Shown here: piece after piece, positions 49,760-59,934 of the stretch
Layout: each line of letters begins with the position of its first letter
How positions within the stretch are numbered: position 1 is the first letter of the stretch
NCBI RefSeq assembly: GCF_009905375.1
Contig: NC_133656.1
Coordinates: forward strand, 237,482,396 to 237,546,395
Length of the DNA stretch: 64,000 nt
Direction of reading: 5' to 3'
DNA from: Apium graveolens
Taxonomy: Eukaryota > Streptophyta > Magnoliopsida > Apiales > Apiaceae
Program-made: the position numbers and the translations under genes
The notes under the pieces: generated by a model
Databases searched by the model: none
Seen by the model: the letters and a program-made list of their open reading frames with translations, nothing else
What the model was told of the DNA's origin: nothing

Positions 49760-50567
49760 AAGGACTCCCGAAACTCACATTAAAAAGGTTGATCAGATTA
49801 AGAAAGCTCAGAATGATATGAATTTGGCCCTGGTTGAAAAAAAGATCACCACTGAAAATGATCCTACAAGAAATAAGGGCAAATGAGTGTCGAAAACAAA
49901 TAATAATATGAGATATGTTATATAAGGTGGTTGAAGAAAACATGAAGGAAGGTCGTGGTAGTATTACTCCCTTTTGTAGAAGAACTGCTAAAAACTAAGA
50001 CGTTTTTTTCAAGACCAAAATTAGTATTCTTGAAGGTGCATACAAAGTAAGAATTGGAAAAAAATCGCGGAAGAACACAATGAAGACATTAGGTGATGTC
50101 TCAAAATCAAGGGAGGAGGAGGAGAAAGGTGATGATGATGTAGAGGAGGAGGAAAGTGATGATGATGGAGATGAGGAAAATGATGATGATGGAGAGGAGG
50201 AGGAAAGAGGTGATGATGGAGAGGAGGAAGGTGATGATGATGATGGAGAGGAATGATGGGGATACAATAGAAATGGAGGATTAAAAAACAAGGGAGGACG
50301 AGACAACAGAGGAGGAAGTGCTGGAGGATACAATGGTAGAGGATGGAAAAATAACAAGGGGGGACGAGACCGTAGTACAAAAGGATACCATGGCAGAGGA
50401 CAAAAGATTGTGAGAAAGAAGGAAATTCTGAACTTGTGGAACCAGTTTGTTCAAATTGCAGAAGCAGTCTGTACACTTGAAACCCTGGTTGCTAATGAAG
50501 ATACTCTATCCAATTCTAAGAAGAGGTTGAAGATGAAGGCTCATGTTACGCTCAGATTTCTTCAGTA
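49760..50567 (+). pseudogene. Acidic and Gly/Arg-rich gene relic, unrecognised
   Basis: One frame can be followed from about 49940 to 50567 with two stops (TAA near 49998, TGA near 50254). It encodes KTKISILEGAYKVRIGKKS, then a long Asp/Glu run with repeated GDDGEEE and DDDGEEEE, then GYNGRG, KNNKGGRDR and YHGRGQK repeats, and ends with a helix-like segment (LWNQFVQIAEAVCTLETLV) and HVTLRFLQ. An acidic tract followed by RG-rich repeats suggests a nucleic-acid-binding protein, but I do not recognise the family. A Lys-rich frame at 49760-49886 may be an upstream exon. Confidence 0.45.
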
Positions 50568-52313
50568 GGCAAGAACAGTCTTCGGTCATGACCTGAAAAG
50601 GAAGAGAAAGCAAAGGATTATTCTCCGATTCATCTCCGGTGTAAGAATCAATAATCTGAAAATAAGGTGGGTTTGAAAAAAAAAGCGATTTCTCGCACAA
50701 TTTTTTGTTAAAAATAGATATATTGTTGTATCTACTAAGAATCAAACCTCAAATCCCCTACGGCCTAATCAAATATTTCATATCACTACCATTGTGCTAC
50801 ATAACATCCTTACTTAATTTAAAATTTATTATTAAATAAACCACATCCTCTTTTTTTATCAATTTTTTATTACTTTAATTTTCGAGTAAATAAAATGTTG
50901 GTTTATATTATTTATGGGTCTCTTTTTTATTTAATTTTTGTAGTTTCGTCATAAAATTTTAAAAATGTCACCACCTTATATTTGTTTCGCTCACCTCATA
51001 TTTGTTTTCAGTTTGTTTCACTCATTTCACATTTATAAATTTTCTTAGTATATATATATATATATAGAGTATGTATATATATTTTTATATATTTAATTAA
51101 ATAAATTTTTATAAAAATAGTATTTAAATAATTATAATAATTTTAAAATAATCTATAATTTTATTGATCAATTTTTTATATTATATTATAATACACATTT
51201 TAATCTTTCATTCATTTACATTATAAATCAATTTCAATATGATTTGATATTAAAAATATGAGATATTATCAATATTTTTATATATTACGAATTGTTAGAC
51301 TATTTTTTACTTAAAATATAAACTAAAAATGCAAATTATTGTTTTAATTATTTCCCGCATCCCCGTCATCCCCGTGGGGATTCTCGTTCTGATGGGGATC
51401 GGTAATGAAAAGAATTTAAGAATTCAAGGTGTGTTCGGAGATCCGGGGCGGGGATTGTACTCCCCCGACCCTGAAGTGACACAATGCATATCTTTACAAA
51501 CAAACTTCAAATATTTTTGTTATAATGACATAGTTTCAATTTCTTTTATTAACATATAGCTTACAATAAATATCTAATCTCAAAATTCTCGAGGTAAGCT
51601 AAAATCGAACTTTACGATAAAAAAATAAGCTCTCACCACTAAAATTATCCAGTACCACTTTAATAATATGTATGAAAAAAAAGAAGTAAGACAATGCAGT
51701 AAAAAGTTAAAATAATTATTTATCGTATTCAAAAATTATTTCAGTATAAATTCAAATTCTTCGAGATAGTATTTCAAGATATATAAAGGCCCATAACTCG
51801 TACAGGCTTTTACGTTAGTTTGATTTTATAATCCGAATAAACAGGGCATATTTTTTTAACTTTTAAATATTACTATATTTTTTAAAATACAACCGCTTAG
51901 TATTTCAATTAAATATTTCGATTAATTACTCATTGTCCAACTAATTACTACTCCCCCGTCCCACTAGGTTCTTAACGTTTCAAATTGAAAGTTCGACACA
52001 CATTTTAAGTCTCTTATTTAGTATAGTTCCATAACTTATTTTTAAAATTTTCTTTTTCTAAATAAAAGTTCAAACATTAAATTTTTATTCAAAAAAAGAA
52101 AATATTAAAAATAAGTTATGGAACTATACTAAATAAGAGTCTTAAAATACGTATCAAACTCTTCATTTCAAATGTTAAAGGGACGGAGGAAGTACAGGTT
52201 ATTTTTATCAACAAATTCCGACTAATTTCGATTTCCGTCTTTTGAAACATGAAGGCTGCATGATATATCTGACCAGGGTCCAGAGGGTCAGGGGAGTAGT
52301 TAATTTCCCCTCT
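50568..52313. other. AT-rich spacer with MITE
   Basis: It contains TA runs (about 51051-51066), a GC-rich patch at 51356-51475 (CCCCGTGGGGATTCTCG, CCGGGGCGGGGATTG) typical of transposon subterminal sequence, and the Stowaway element listed next. No gene is seen. Confidence 0.5.
51951..52192. mobile_element. Stowaway-type foldback MITE
   Basis: The ends are CTCCCCCGTCCCACTA and, reverse-complemented, CTTCCTCCGTCCCTTTA, flanked by TA on both sides (51949-51950, 52193-52194). The two halves are near-complementary over most of their length: AGTATAGTTCCATAACTTA pairs with TAAGTTATGGAACTATACT. It is 242 bp with no ORF. Confidence 0.88.
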
Positions 52314-52622
52314 CTTGTTAAAAGGGTTAAATGGCAGTTAGGTCACTCAACTCACTACTAACTTTCAGTTGGGTCTTCCAACTCAAAAAGCTGTCAGTCA
52401 ACTCACAAATCTCTTTAAAATTTTCACATAGGTCACTTGCCGTTACAGACGTTAAATCTTGGATGGAAAAATGACTCAGCAGTCTGACATGGCTGATTTG
52501 TGGCATATGGACCTCATCTAACCCGACCCAAATATTAGAGAACCCAGTATATCATCCCTCTTTTATAAACTCTCCCCCTTTTATACAAAATTAGGGTTCA
52601 TATCAAGCTCAAAGCATCTGCT

Positions 52623-52825
52623 ATGTCCAGTACGAAAAGCAGTAGTTCGTCAGTTAGAAATCCGTTCGGAAGTAGCAGTAACTCATGGGCGGGTGGTAAA
52701 CATTACGACCCTGATTTTGAATATCGTTTCAATGGTATCAAATGCAAGTGCGATCTTGTGGCACCATGTCAAGAAGTTTGGAAAGAAGGGACATTTCTTA
52801 TCCTATCCCCAAACACTTCGACAAG
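52623..52825 (+). pseudogene. GRF-type zinc-finger ORF fragment inside the MULE
   Basis: From a real ATG the frame gives a Ser-rich start (MSSTKSSSSSVRNPFGSSSN) and then KCKCDLVAPCQEVWKEGT, resembling the first half of the GRF finger (CxC...W...NPGR-F) found in many plant proteins and in transposon-borne ORFs. Similarity stops just before the NPGR part, at the deletion point of the element. A donor-like GTACTT follows at 52826. Confidence 0.5.
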
Positions 52826-53935
52826 GTACTTAGTAGTCACTAGCTTATTTTTATGGTTCCAAACACAATTATGGTCATTTACTATTGATTTTATCTGCCA
52901 CCTGTCCTTATCTTTATCATATCCCAACCACATTTTAAATGGGCACCCATGTGCACACACAAATTGAACCCTTTTTAAATCATCATGTGCATACTGGTAG
53001 GGTCTACCAGTCTCCGTTGAATTTGACCTTACTGCTTCTTTAAAGTCCTTTTTACAACCAAATATCTGACCAACTTTAAATTTTATGTCTTTGGCAGGTG
53101 TATGCACATTAAAAACCTCATCTACATATTTCATTTTATCATATCCAGGGGGGGATTAGCATAACAAAATTCTTCATCACTCTCCTCACTACTAGGATAA
53201 AAACCCCTGTTTGATTCACTGTCTTCATTAATCTCATACATTTCATTCAAATTCGCTTCCCTCTCATGTTCATCCATCTTCTTTTTTTCTTCTCTACTGG
53301 ATTTCCTAATCTCTACAAACTCATCATCACTATACTCCCTTTCCATATCAGACTCATCAGTAGGTACAATAACATGGTAGACATACAAAACAGTGTTATT
53401 ACCACATTCCTTACCCAACTTAATTAGTACTGGCTTCGATTCAGCATTAAGCAAATAAATCTTTAGTTCAGGAGTTCTAAAGTACAGGGAATCAAACTCA
53501 CCAACAGGACCACTAAATAATTTCTTCAAATCATCAATACTAAGCTTCTCAAAATCAATACGCTTATAAAGTTTTCTCACATTACTTGTGTACGATTGAT
53601 AAGGAACATGCACAAAATGACCTTCATAGTATAATATAACATTATACAAATTATCCCTGTTAAATGTAAGTAAATAATTAAAGAACCCTAATTTACACAG
53701 GTACAGAACATTCTAATAAAATGGAAAAAAACAGGACGGGTTCAACCCTAATTGAAGCATCCTAATAATTAAAAAACACAAGACGGGTAATTACTTACGT
53801 TGTTTCTTCTCCGGTGGTTGCATTTTCATCCACTTCATAATCTATGCCAGCGTCATCATCTTCAATCACAATTTCGTCTTCATCATTTGGTTCTTGAATT
53901 GTACGAACTTCAACTCCTGATCGAGTTCGAACCAT
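52793..53935 (-). pseudogene. MuDR-type transposase, N-terminal part, frameshifted
   Basis: Minus-strand exon 1 53935-53799 (MVRTRSGVEVRTIQEPNDED) splices in frame to an exon starting at 53656. This runs through an acidic region and then, after a one-base frame change near 53131-53155 (PPLDM-KYVDEV), into the MuDR N-terminal DNA-binding domain: VGQIFGCKKDFKEAV, RVQFVCAHGCPFKMW, INDHNC-like and TTKYLVEVFGDRIRNVP. The DDE catalytic domain and the SWIM finger are gone. Confidence 0.75.
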
Positions 53936-54298
53936 CTCCGAAATTAGGTTTACAATAGAATGGATTTGGGTGTGTGTTACAGTTAGGAATTTTGTTATCA
54001 AGTAAGTAATTTTGGGGAATTTTGTTATAAGAGGGTGGGTTATAATAGAAACGGGTTTGTAGATGGGCTGGGTTTGCTAACTGGGCTGGGTCATTTCACT
54101 GACGTGGCAACGCGAGTTAACGGACGTGAAATTTTAAACGAGTACAATGACTTAAATGAATATTTTTAATTCACATATGACCTCAATGAGAACTTTTTGA
54201 GTTGGATGACCCAACTGAAAGTTAGTAGTGAGTTGAGTGACCTAACTGCCATTTAACCCCCTGTTAAAAGGCAGGTCAAGAGTCACCCAGAACCTACG

Positions 54299-56444
54299 AT
54301 GATGTCCAAGCTACTCTCTTCTCGTTCTGACACAACGACGTCGTTGTCTACTTTCAGGTTCTATTCATTATTTTTCTTCCTCACTTGTAACTTTTTAATC
54401 TCATTAATTTTTATCGCGTGTTTAATTGCCTAAGGTAAATTTAGATGAGTGTGATGTTGTGTAAACTGTAATGCATCTCTTTACCTAGGATTGTGCAAAT
54501 TGTTGCCTAGCTAGGGTTTAATATGTTACTATCAGTTTTTACCTTTTTTAGGTTATGTTATATTGCATTTCAGTAAAAAAATTGAAGTAATAACATACTG
54601 TAAAAAAGCTAACGGGGTGTTGGTGCTGTGGTTGAGCTACCCTTGCGGGAGGTCGGGAGTTCGATTACTGACATGTGCGTGTGTTATCGATTAGGAAAAA
54701 AAATTATCATTTAGGCGCTATGCGGGGGTGAGGTTTAGGGGGATCTAGTCGAAATTAGTTTAGCGATCCCAATCATACATGTAGAATGTATATATAATTA
54801 TAATTTTATATGTTGGGAATTTGATCATTTTGGGGCCCTCTAGTGTAGTGTTGGGGGCCCTAGGTGCTAGACTTGTTCGACTATAGTTAGGGCCACCCCT
54901 GCACACATAGTTTGTCAATTCTTCGTGTATAGATTTGATATTTGATAGATAATGATAAGATCATGATTAAGTAGTTTTGAGTACAATTTGAATTATGTTA
55001 GAGAAAAGGGCGGCACACATAATTTGTCAATACTGCGTATATAGACTTGATATTTTATCTAGTTGGTAATGCGAAATTTTGCATTTTACTTGATGCTTTA
55101 CTTTCTCAATTGTAAATTGTTATGATAGTTAATTTGTAACTTGCATTTATCTGTTTAACCTAGCAGCAGACTTCATCAATCTCAAACGACGAATGCGACT
55201 GTCTACTTTGCGGAAGATCTGATTTTTCAAATCTTAGATCGTCTTCCGGTTAAGACTCTGTTGCTTTGCAGATGTGTATGTAAACCATGGTGTTCTCTCA
55301 TTGATAGTCCATGTTTTGTCAAAGCACATCTCAAGAGATCTATTGAATGCAACACAAATACTGGTGTTGTTATCAGAGGTTTTCTTGCTTACTCGGTGGA
55401 TTTTGATTCTCTAGATAACACTACTGCTATAGCAATTGATGAACCACTGAGAACTCATCTGCGAGGTACTGGACTTGTGGGTTCATGCAATGGCTTACTT
55501 TGCTTGTACCAACGCAAGACGGAGATTTACTTATGGAATCCGGCAACCAGAAAGTGCAAAGAGTTACCTACTGCCCCAACTGATTTTATACGTCCTTTCG
55601 ATATAGACCAATCTTTTCTATGTGGCTTTGGGTATGATGCTGTTAATGATGATTACAAGGTTCTGAGAATTCTTCCTCCCGATCGTCTTGATTTGGCTGG
55701 CTCCAAGGTCGTAGTTTACAGCCTAAAAAATAATTCATGGAGACAGCTTCAAAATATTTCTTACCACTTCCTATTAGTTCGAAATTGGGGTATTTTTCTG
55801 AGTGGAGCTCTGCATTTGATTACAGTTAAGACTCTGGGTTCCGAAAGCTGCCTATCAATTCTTGCTTTTGATCTTTCCATTGAAAATTATAGGGAGGTTC
55901 CGATGCCTGATGTTCGACATAAGAAGCCTAGTAAATTTAATCTTTGTATGTTTGCAGAATCCCTTTGTGTGCTTATGCTCTACCCTTACAATAGTGTAGA
56001 CGTATGGTTGATGAATAATTACGGGGTTGGAAACTCATGGTGTAAAGTATTTTCACTGGAGCACCCACAGTTAGTTTGTTCTTCTATATCTGTTAGGCCA
56101 GTTGCTTATTCAAAATGTCGCAGTGATGTTCTTGTAGAAGTGGTTGACAAGAAGGTGATGTGGTACAACCTTGAAAGGAAGACAATTAGGACTCCTAATA
56201 TTGCTAATATGCCAGACGTTTTTCATGACGTGGAAGTCTACACTGAAAGTCTTGTTCCGCCTGACTACATTTTCAGGCCACAAGAGAAAAAGAGCCAGGA
56301 AAAACAACGGAAGAGGAATGAAAGGTAAAAAAATCTCTCCTGTCTATTAGATGACTTTCGCCTTGAACTAATTACATGTTGGCTTAAATTTCTGATGTTT
56401 TTAGGGACAGATTTCTTTCCAAGGGATTTAAGTTAGTGCTGTGA
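54299..56444 (+). CDS. F-box protein with FBA domain, intact second member
   Basis: Exons: 54299-54357, 55167-56324, 56405-56444; 1257 nt, 418 aa, frame kept. Exon 1 starts with two in-frame ATGs (MMSKLLSSRSDTTTSLSTF). F-box: VYFAEDLIFQILDRLPVKTL and RCVCKPWCSLID. FBA motifs: CNGLLCLYQRKTEIYLWNPA, FGYDAVNDDYKVLRIL, YSLKNNSWRQLQNIS, WLMNNYGVGNSWCKVFSLE. The Lys/Gln/Glu-rich tail ends KKSQEKQRKRNE, and exon 3 adds DRFLSKGFKLVL. It is likely a substrate receptor of an SCF ubiquitin ligase; the substrate is unknown. The acceptor of exon 2 lies in TAGCAGCAG; only cleavage after the first CAG fits the phase. Intron 1 carries a SINE-like sequence. Confidence 0.9.
54612..54790 (+). repeat. tRNA-derived SINE-like sequence in intron 1
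   Basis: It reads GGGTGTTGGTGCTGTGGTTG (A-box-like TGGTGCTGTGG) and, about 40 bp on, GGGAGTTCGATTACTG (B-box-like GTTCGATTAC). It then continues with ATGCGGGGGTGAGGTTTAGG and GATCTAGTCG, similar to plant Au-type SINE bodies. It is not a functional tRNA: no acceptor stem closes. Confidence 0.5.
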
Positions 56445-57234
56445 AACGCTAGCAATCAGAAAATGAAGAAGAAAAGGTCATGGATCTCGTTTATTATCAT
56501 GCAGATGTAATTTGTGTAGGGTTTTAATGGCTTGGTGACGGCTACCATCGGTAAAATCCACTGTTCTTGTAGTGTTTCTTTGTTACTCCAAGTGACTGGT
56601 CCATGCTTTGTGCCCGGAGGAGGTAAATAAGTTTTTGCCTCTTAGATTGCAAATGTTTCTGATGAAATAATATGCATGAGCTTTCCTTTTGTGAACAAAT
56701 GTTGGTATTGATTTTGCGATGGATTGCTACATTGAATATGCGGATTCTATTATAAATATTTTGTGTATGTTGTTTTCTTTTACTTTGGGCAAAGTTTGGG
56801 AGGTCTTATATATTGAAACATTCTTGCAAGTTCTTATTGAAACATTCTGGCAAAACAAACTGATTGACATGAATGGATAAAAAAAATTAATCACTTCCGG
56901 TTTATTGGAGTGCTAGATGTGTTTTTATGGGTGGAGCGCACCCCTCACTTCAAGGAAAACGGGTCAAGCGTTGGTACAGGGGTATAGTTTTTTTTTTTTG
57001 ACTCAAAGGGTAGTTTATAAATCAAATAAATCATCCAACACAATAGAATTCAACCCAATAGGGACAGACCCCCTATCGAAAACACGATCTGGAAAAGAAC
57101 ACGACTCTCTCGCTAAATAGTGAGCCGCCATGTTGGGTTAATTCTTGTACTATAGTATAAATTTTGCTTAATTACTAGTACTATTTTCTGAACATCTGAT
57201 TAATTTTAACTGACATTTGACCTGTTTAACTTAG
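56445..57234. other. Spacer with F-box relic and repeat fragments
   Basis: TTCTTGTAGTG ending at 56574 looks like a CACTA 3' terminus fragment. From 56977 a T-run and sequence such as CAACCCAATAGGGACAGACC look like a retroelement tail. No first exon for the next F-box copy is visible. Confidence 0.45.
56889..56960 (+). pseudogene. Short F-box/FBA relic
   Basis: CACTTCCGGTTTATTGGAG followed by TTTTTATGGGTGGAGCGCAC matches the FBA segment that reads NFxFI-PWG-FMGGALHW in intact copies. The same TCACTTCCGGTT start occurs in the relic at 38710. Only about 70 bp is left, cut off by repeat sequence. Confidence 0.5.
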
Positions 57235-58538
57235 TGATGGACCTCGTTTCCTCAATGTGAGTACCACAGAACATCTGATTGCTCAAATCATAGATCGCCT
57301 TCCAGTCAGGGATCTGTTGCGTTGCAGATGTGTATCTAAGCCATGGTGTTCACTTATTGATAGTCCACGTTTTGTCAAAGCACATCTCAAGAGATCAATT
57401 GAATGCAAAGCCAAACCTGGTATTATTATTAAGAGTTTCATTTCTTACTCGGTGGACTTTGATTCTCTGCATAATAAAACAACTACTGCAGTTGAAATTG
57501 ATGAACCGTTAAAGACTCTTCTCCATGCTACTGGGGATGTTGGTTCATGCAACGGCTTACACTGCTTGTATAATCTACAGACAGACTTGTTTTTATGGAA
57601 CCCGGCAATGAGAAAGTGCAGAAAGTTACCAGATGCACCAGCTGAATTTCTTCGTCCTTTTGAGTTTGACCAGTCTTCTCTATGTGGCTTTGGATATGAC
57701 GCGGTTAATGATGATTACAAGGTTCTGAGAATTGTTTAGCCTGATCGTCATGATTTGTGTGGCTCTAAGGTCACAATTTACAGCCTAAAAGCTAACTCAT
57801 GGAGACGGCTTCCAAATATTTCTGGTAACTTCCAATTTAGGGGAGCATGGGGTATATTTATGGGAGGAGCTCTGCACTGGATTACAGTTACAGCTCCGGG
57901 CTCCCCGTCAATTCTTGCTTTTGATCTTGGAGATGAAAACTATAAGGAGGTTCCAATGCCTAGACTTCAGAATGATATTGTCAAGAACATGAATATAGTT
58001 ATCTTTGCTGAATCCCTTTGCATGCTTGAATACTTTCCTCTTATTCGTATAGATGTGTGGGTGATGAAGGATTATGGGGTGAGAAATTCTTGGTGCAAGC
58101 TATTTTCTGTTGAACAACCAAAGATAACTACATGTTGTATGTCTATTAGGCCTATCTTTTATTCAAAGAATCGGAAGGATGTTCTTTTAGAAGTCGATAG
58201 CAAGAAGGTTATGTGGTATAACCTTAAAAAGAAAAAAGCCAGGGCTGTTAAGATTGCTAATCTCCCGGAAATTTTTGATTTGGAAGTCTACACTGAGAGT
58301 TTAGTTTCCCCGGACTATAATTTCAGTTGCTGTGGACCGCAGGTGCCAAGGCAACCACAGGAGAAGAAAAAACAGCAGCAACAACAGAGGAACAAGAGGT
58401 AAGCATATCATATTTCAAGTTTGATAACTAGTTGGATATGTTTACATGAATAACATAGAAGGAATATATTAGCTAAAATTTGATGTTGGTCTTTGTAGGG
58501 ACGGATTCCTTTCAAAGGGATTCAAATTAGTATTATGA
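57235..58538 (+). pseudogene. F-box/FBA gene copy, nonsense mutation and no first exon
   Basis: Exon 2 57235-58398 and exon 3 58499-58538 are present. The F-box (TEHLIAQIIDRLPVRDLLRC) and FBA motifs (FLWNPAMRKCRKLP, FGYDAVNDDYKVLRIV, YSLKANSWRRLPNIS) are intact, and the tail (QEKKKQQQQQRNK) leads to the exon 3 end DGFLSKGFKLVL. TAG at 57737-57739 interrupts the frame where the sister copy at 45255 has CAG. I find no Ser-rich first exon upstream and no in-frame ATG at the start of exon 2, so even translation start is in doubt. Read-through or an unrecognised upstream exon is the only way to a full product. Confidence 0.87.
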
Positions 58539-58867
58539 GACGCTAACCATTAGAAATTGGTGGGAGATTAGGGTATTGTAGCTTGTTTATCATCCTCGGG
58601 TTTTTGCATGGTGAAGACAATGTGGTGGAAAGAAGATCATGGAATTTCTTATCTATATATCTAAGTGCTTTTTGATGAATTAATGTTGTCTATCATACTG
58701 GTTTTGTTGGTTTTGATGTCAAGAAATGCTGGAATCACCTTGGAACTATATTAATTTTTGTAGTTTAAACATGCATTTTCCCAAACTGGAAGACCCTTCA
58801 TTTCTTATCTATATATCTAAGTGTAGTTCAACTTCTTCTAGGAATGATGAATTTGGTGCTGGGTTAG

Positions 58868-59928
58868 GTTGTCGCATAACAAATTAATCGGTGAGGTGCC
58901 TGGTACTAGCAGCTTAGCTTCAGGCACTTTCAAGTTCTTAAGTTGGAAGATAACCTTCTTGGACCTCAATTTCCGAATATCGGAAGCAACACATTAGTTA
59001 CTCTTATGTTGAGGAAGAACAAGCTCATTTCTAGCATACCAGAAAAGGTGGCTCTTTTAATCATCTTCTTTGCTCACTCTGCCATCAAAACAACACCTGA
59101 AGAATGTGTTTGCCTTGAGTATGTCAATGGGTTAATTATCAGTAAGTCACTTGCTGCGTTCAAATATATCAAGTGAGTCACTGATTACAAAATTGACTTA
59201 AATTAGTAACTCATTTGAAAATTTGTATCAAAAATATCACTCTACCGTTAGTTAAAATTCTTAAAAGTATTATATATTGAGTTTCATACATTTTTTTATG
59301 AATGATATTACATACAAATGAAAGATTATGACTTCTAGTATTTTAGATAATATTTTTAGATTTTAAAATATTTATCTACTATTTATTTTTATTTAAATCA
59401 AATAAAATAATCAAAAATTTTAAAAAAAATAGTTAATAAAATTTTAAAAATCTAACAATATTATCTAAAATAGTAGAACTCGAAACCTTTCATTTGGATG
59501 TAATATCATTCATAAAAAATGTGTGAAACTCAATATATGGTACTTTTAAGAATTTCGACTAATGATAGAGTGACAATTTTGATACAAATTTTAAGTGAGT
59601 GACTCATTTGAGTCAATTTTGTAGTCAGTGATTCACTTGATACATTTGGACGCAGTAAGTGATCTACTTAATAATCAACCCGTATGTCAGGGATGGTTGG
59701 GTTACCTATAATGGTTGTTGCAATCTTCTTGGGATAACTTGTGATTCCTTAAAGATAAGACATGAGAGAGTTGTCTTATATCCACTAAAACACTGTTGGA
59801 GTGCATTTTTTGTCATATTTCTTATATTTGGAGTTAAGAGCATGTTTAAGGAAGCTGTTGGACTTACTCTAAGAAGAGTACACATAGGATACACCTCAAA
59901 GTTTCTTCAAGATGCAAGTAAGCTCATC
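58868..59928 (+). pseudogene. LRR receptor-type gene relic, interrupted by a MITE
   Basis: At 58868-59055 two frames show LRR repeats: LSHNKLIGEVPGTSSL, then after a frame change VLKLEDNLLGPQFPNIGSN and LVTLMLRKNKLISSIPEK. After the inserted element, 59690-59760 reads GWVTYNGCCNLLGITCDS, like the Cys-pair N-terminal cap of LRR receptor proteins. Cap-after-repeats is the wrong order, so the locus is rearranged or two relics are adjacent. Confidence 0.5.
59129..59681. mobile_element. Long-TIR MITE (MULE-type foldback)
   Basis: Inverted repeats of roughly 200 bp start GGGTTAATTATCAGTAAGTC at the left and, reverse-complemented, GGGTTGATTATTAAGTAGATC at the right. Both include ATCAAGTGA(G/A)TCACTGA and ACAAAATTGACT. 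Flanks GTATGTCAAT (59119-59128) and GTATGTCAGG (59682-59691) agree in 8 of 10 bases, fitting a 9-10 bp duplication. There is no ORF. Nearly the whole 553 bp could fold on itself. Confidence 0.85.
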
Positions 59929-59934
59929 TTCTAA

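Larger units (their letters stand above)
52324..54259. mobile_element. Mutator-like element (MULE), internally deleted
   Basis: Terminal inverted repeats of about 70 bp begin GGGTTAAATGGCAGTTAGGT at both ends. A 10-bp duplication with one mismatch flanks it (CTTGTTAAAA at 52314-52323, CCTGTTAAAA at 54260-54269). Inside, two converging gene pieces remain: a GRF-finger-like first exon on + at the left and the N-terminal part of a MuDR-type transposase on - at the right. The catalytic region is missing; the two pieces meet near 52793. Confidence 0.92.

Noticed and set aside
49995..50476. Two long minus-strand frames rich in Ser/Pro or His/Pro/Leu
   Set aside because: They are the complement of the GATGATGGAGAGGAGGAG-type acidic repeat on the plus strand; composition is purely repeat-driven.
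54612..54700. A tRNA gene
   Set aside because: A- and B-box-like words are present but no acceptor stem or anticodon arm can be folded; SINE-like is the better call.
55261..56328. F-box frame starting at 55261
   Set aside because: That position is a TTG inside the F-box; the true exon 2 begins at 55167 and the start codon is in exon 1 at 54299.
46517..56574. One 10-kb CACTA element using the CACTACAAGAAAAA at 46517 and TTCTTGTAGTG at 56574
   Set aside because: The 3-bp flanks do not match (AAC against TTT), no transposase is present, and an intact F-box gene and several unrelated elements lie between; these are more likely independent fragments.
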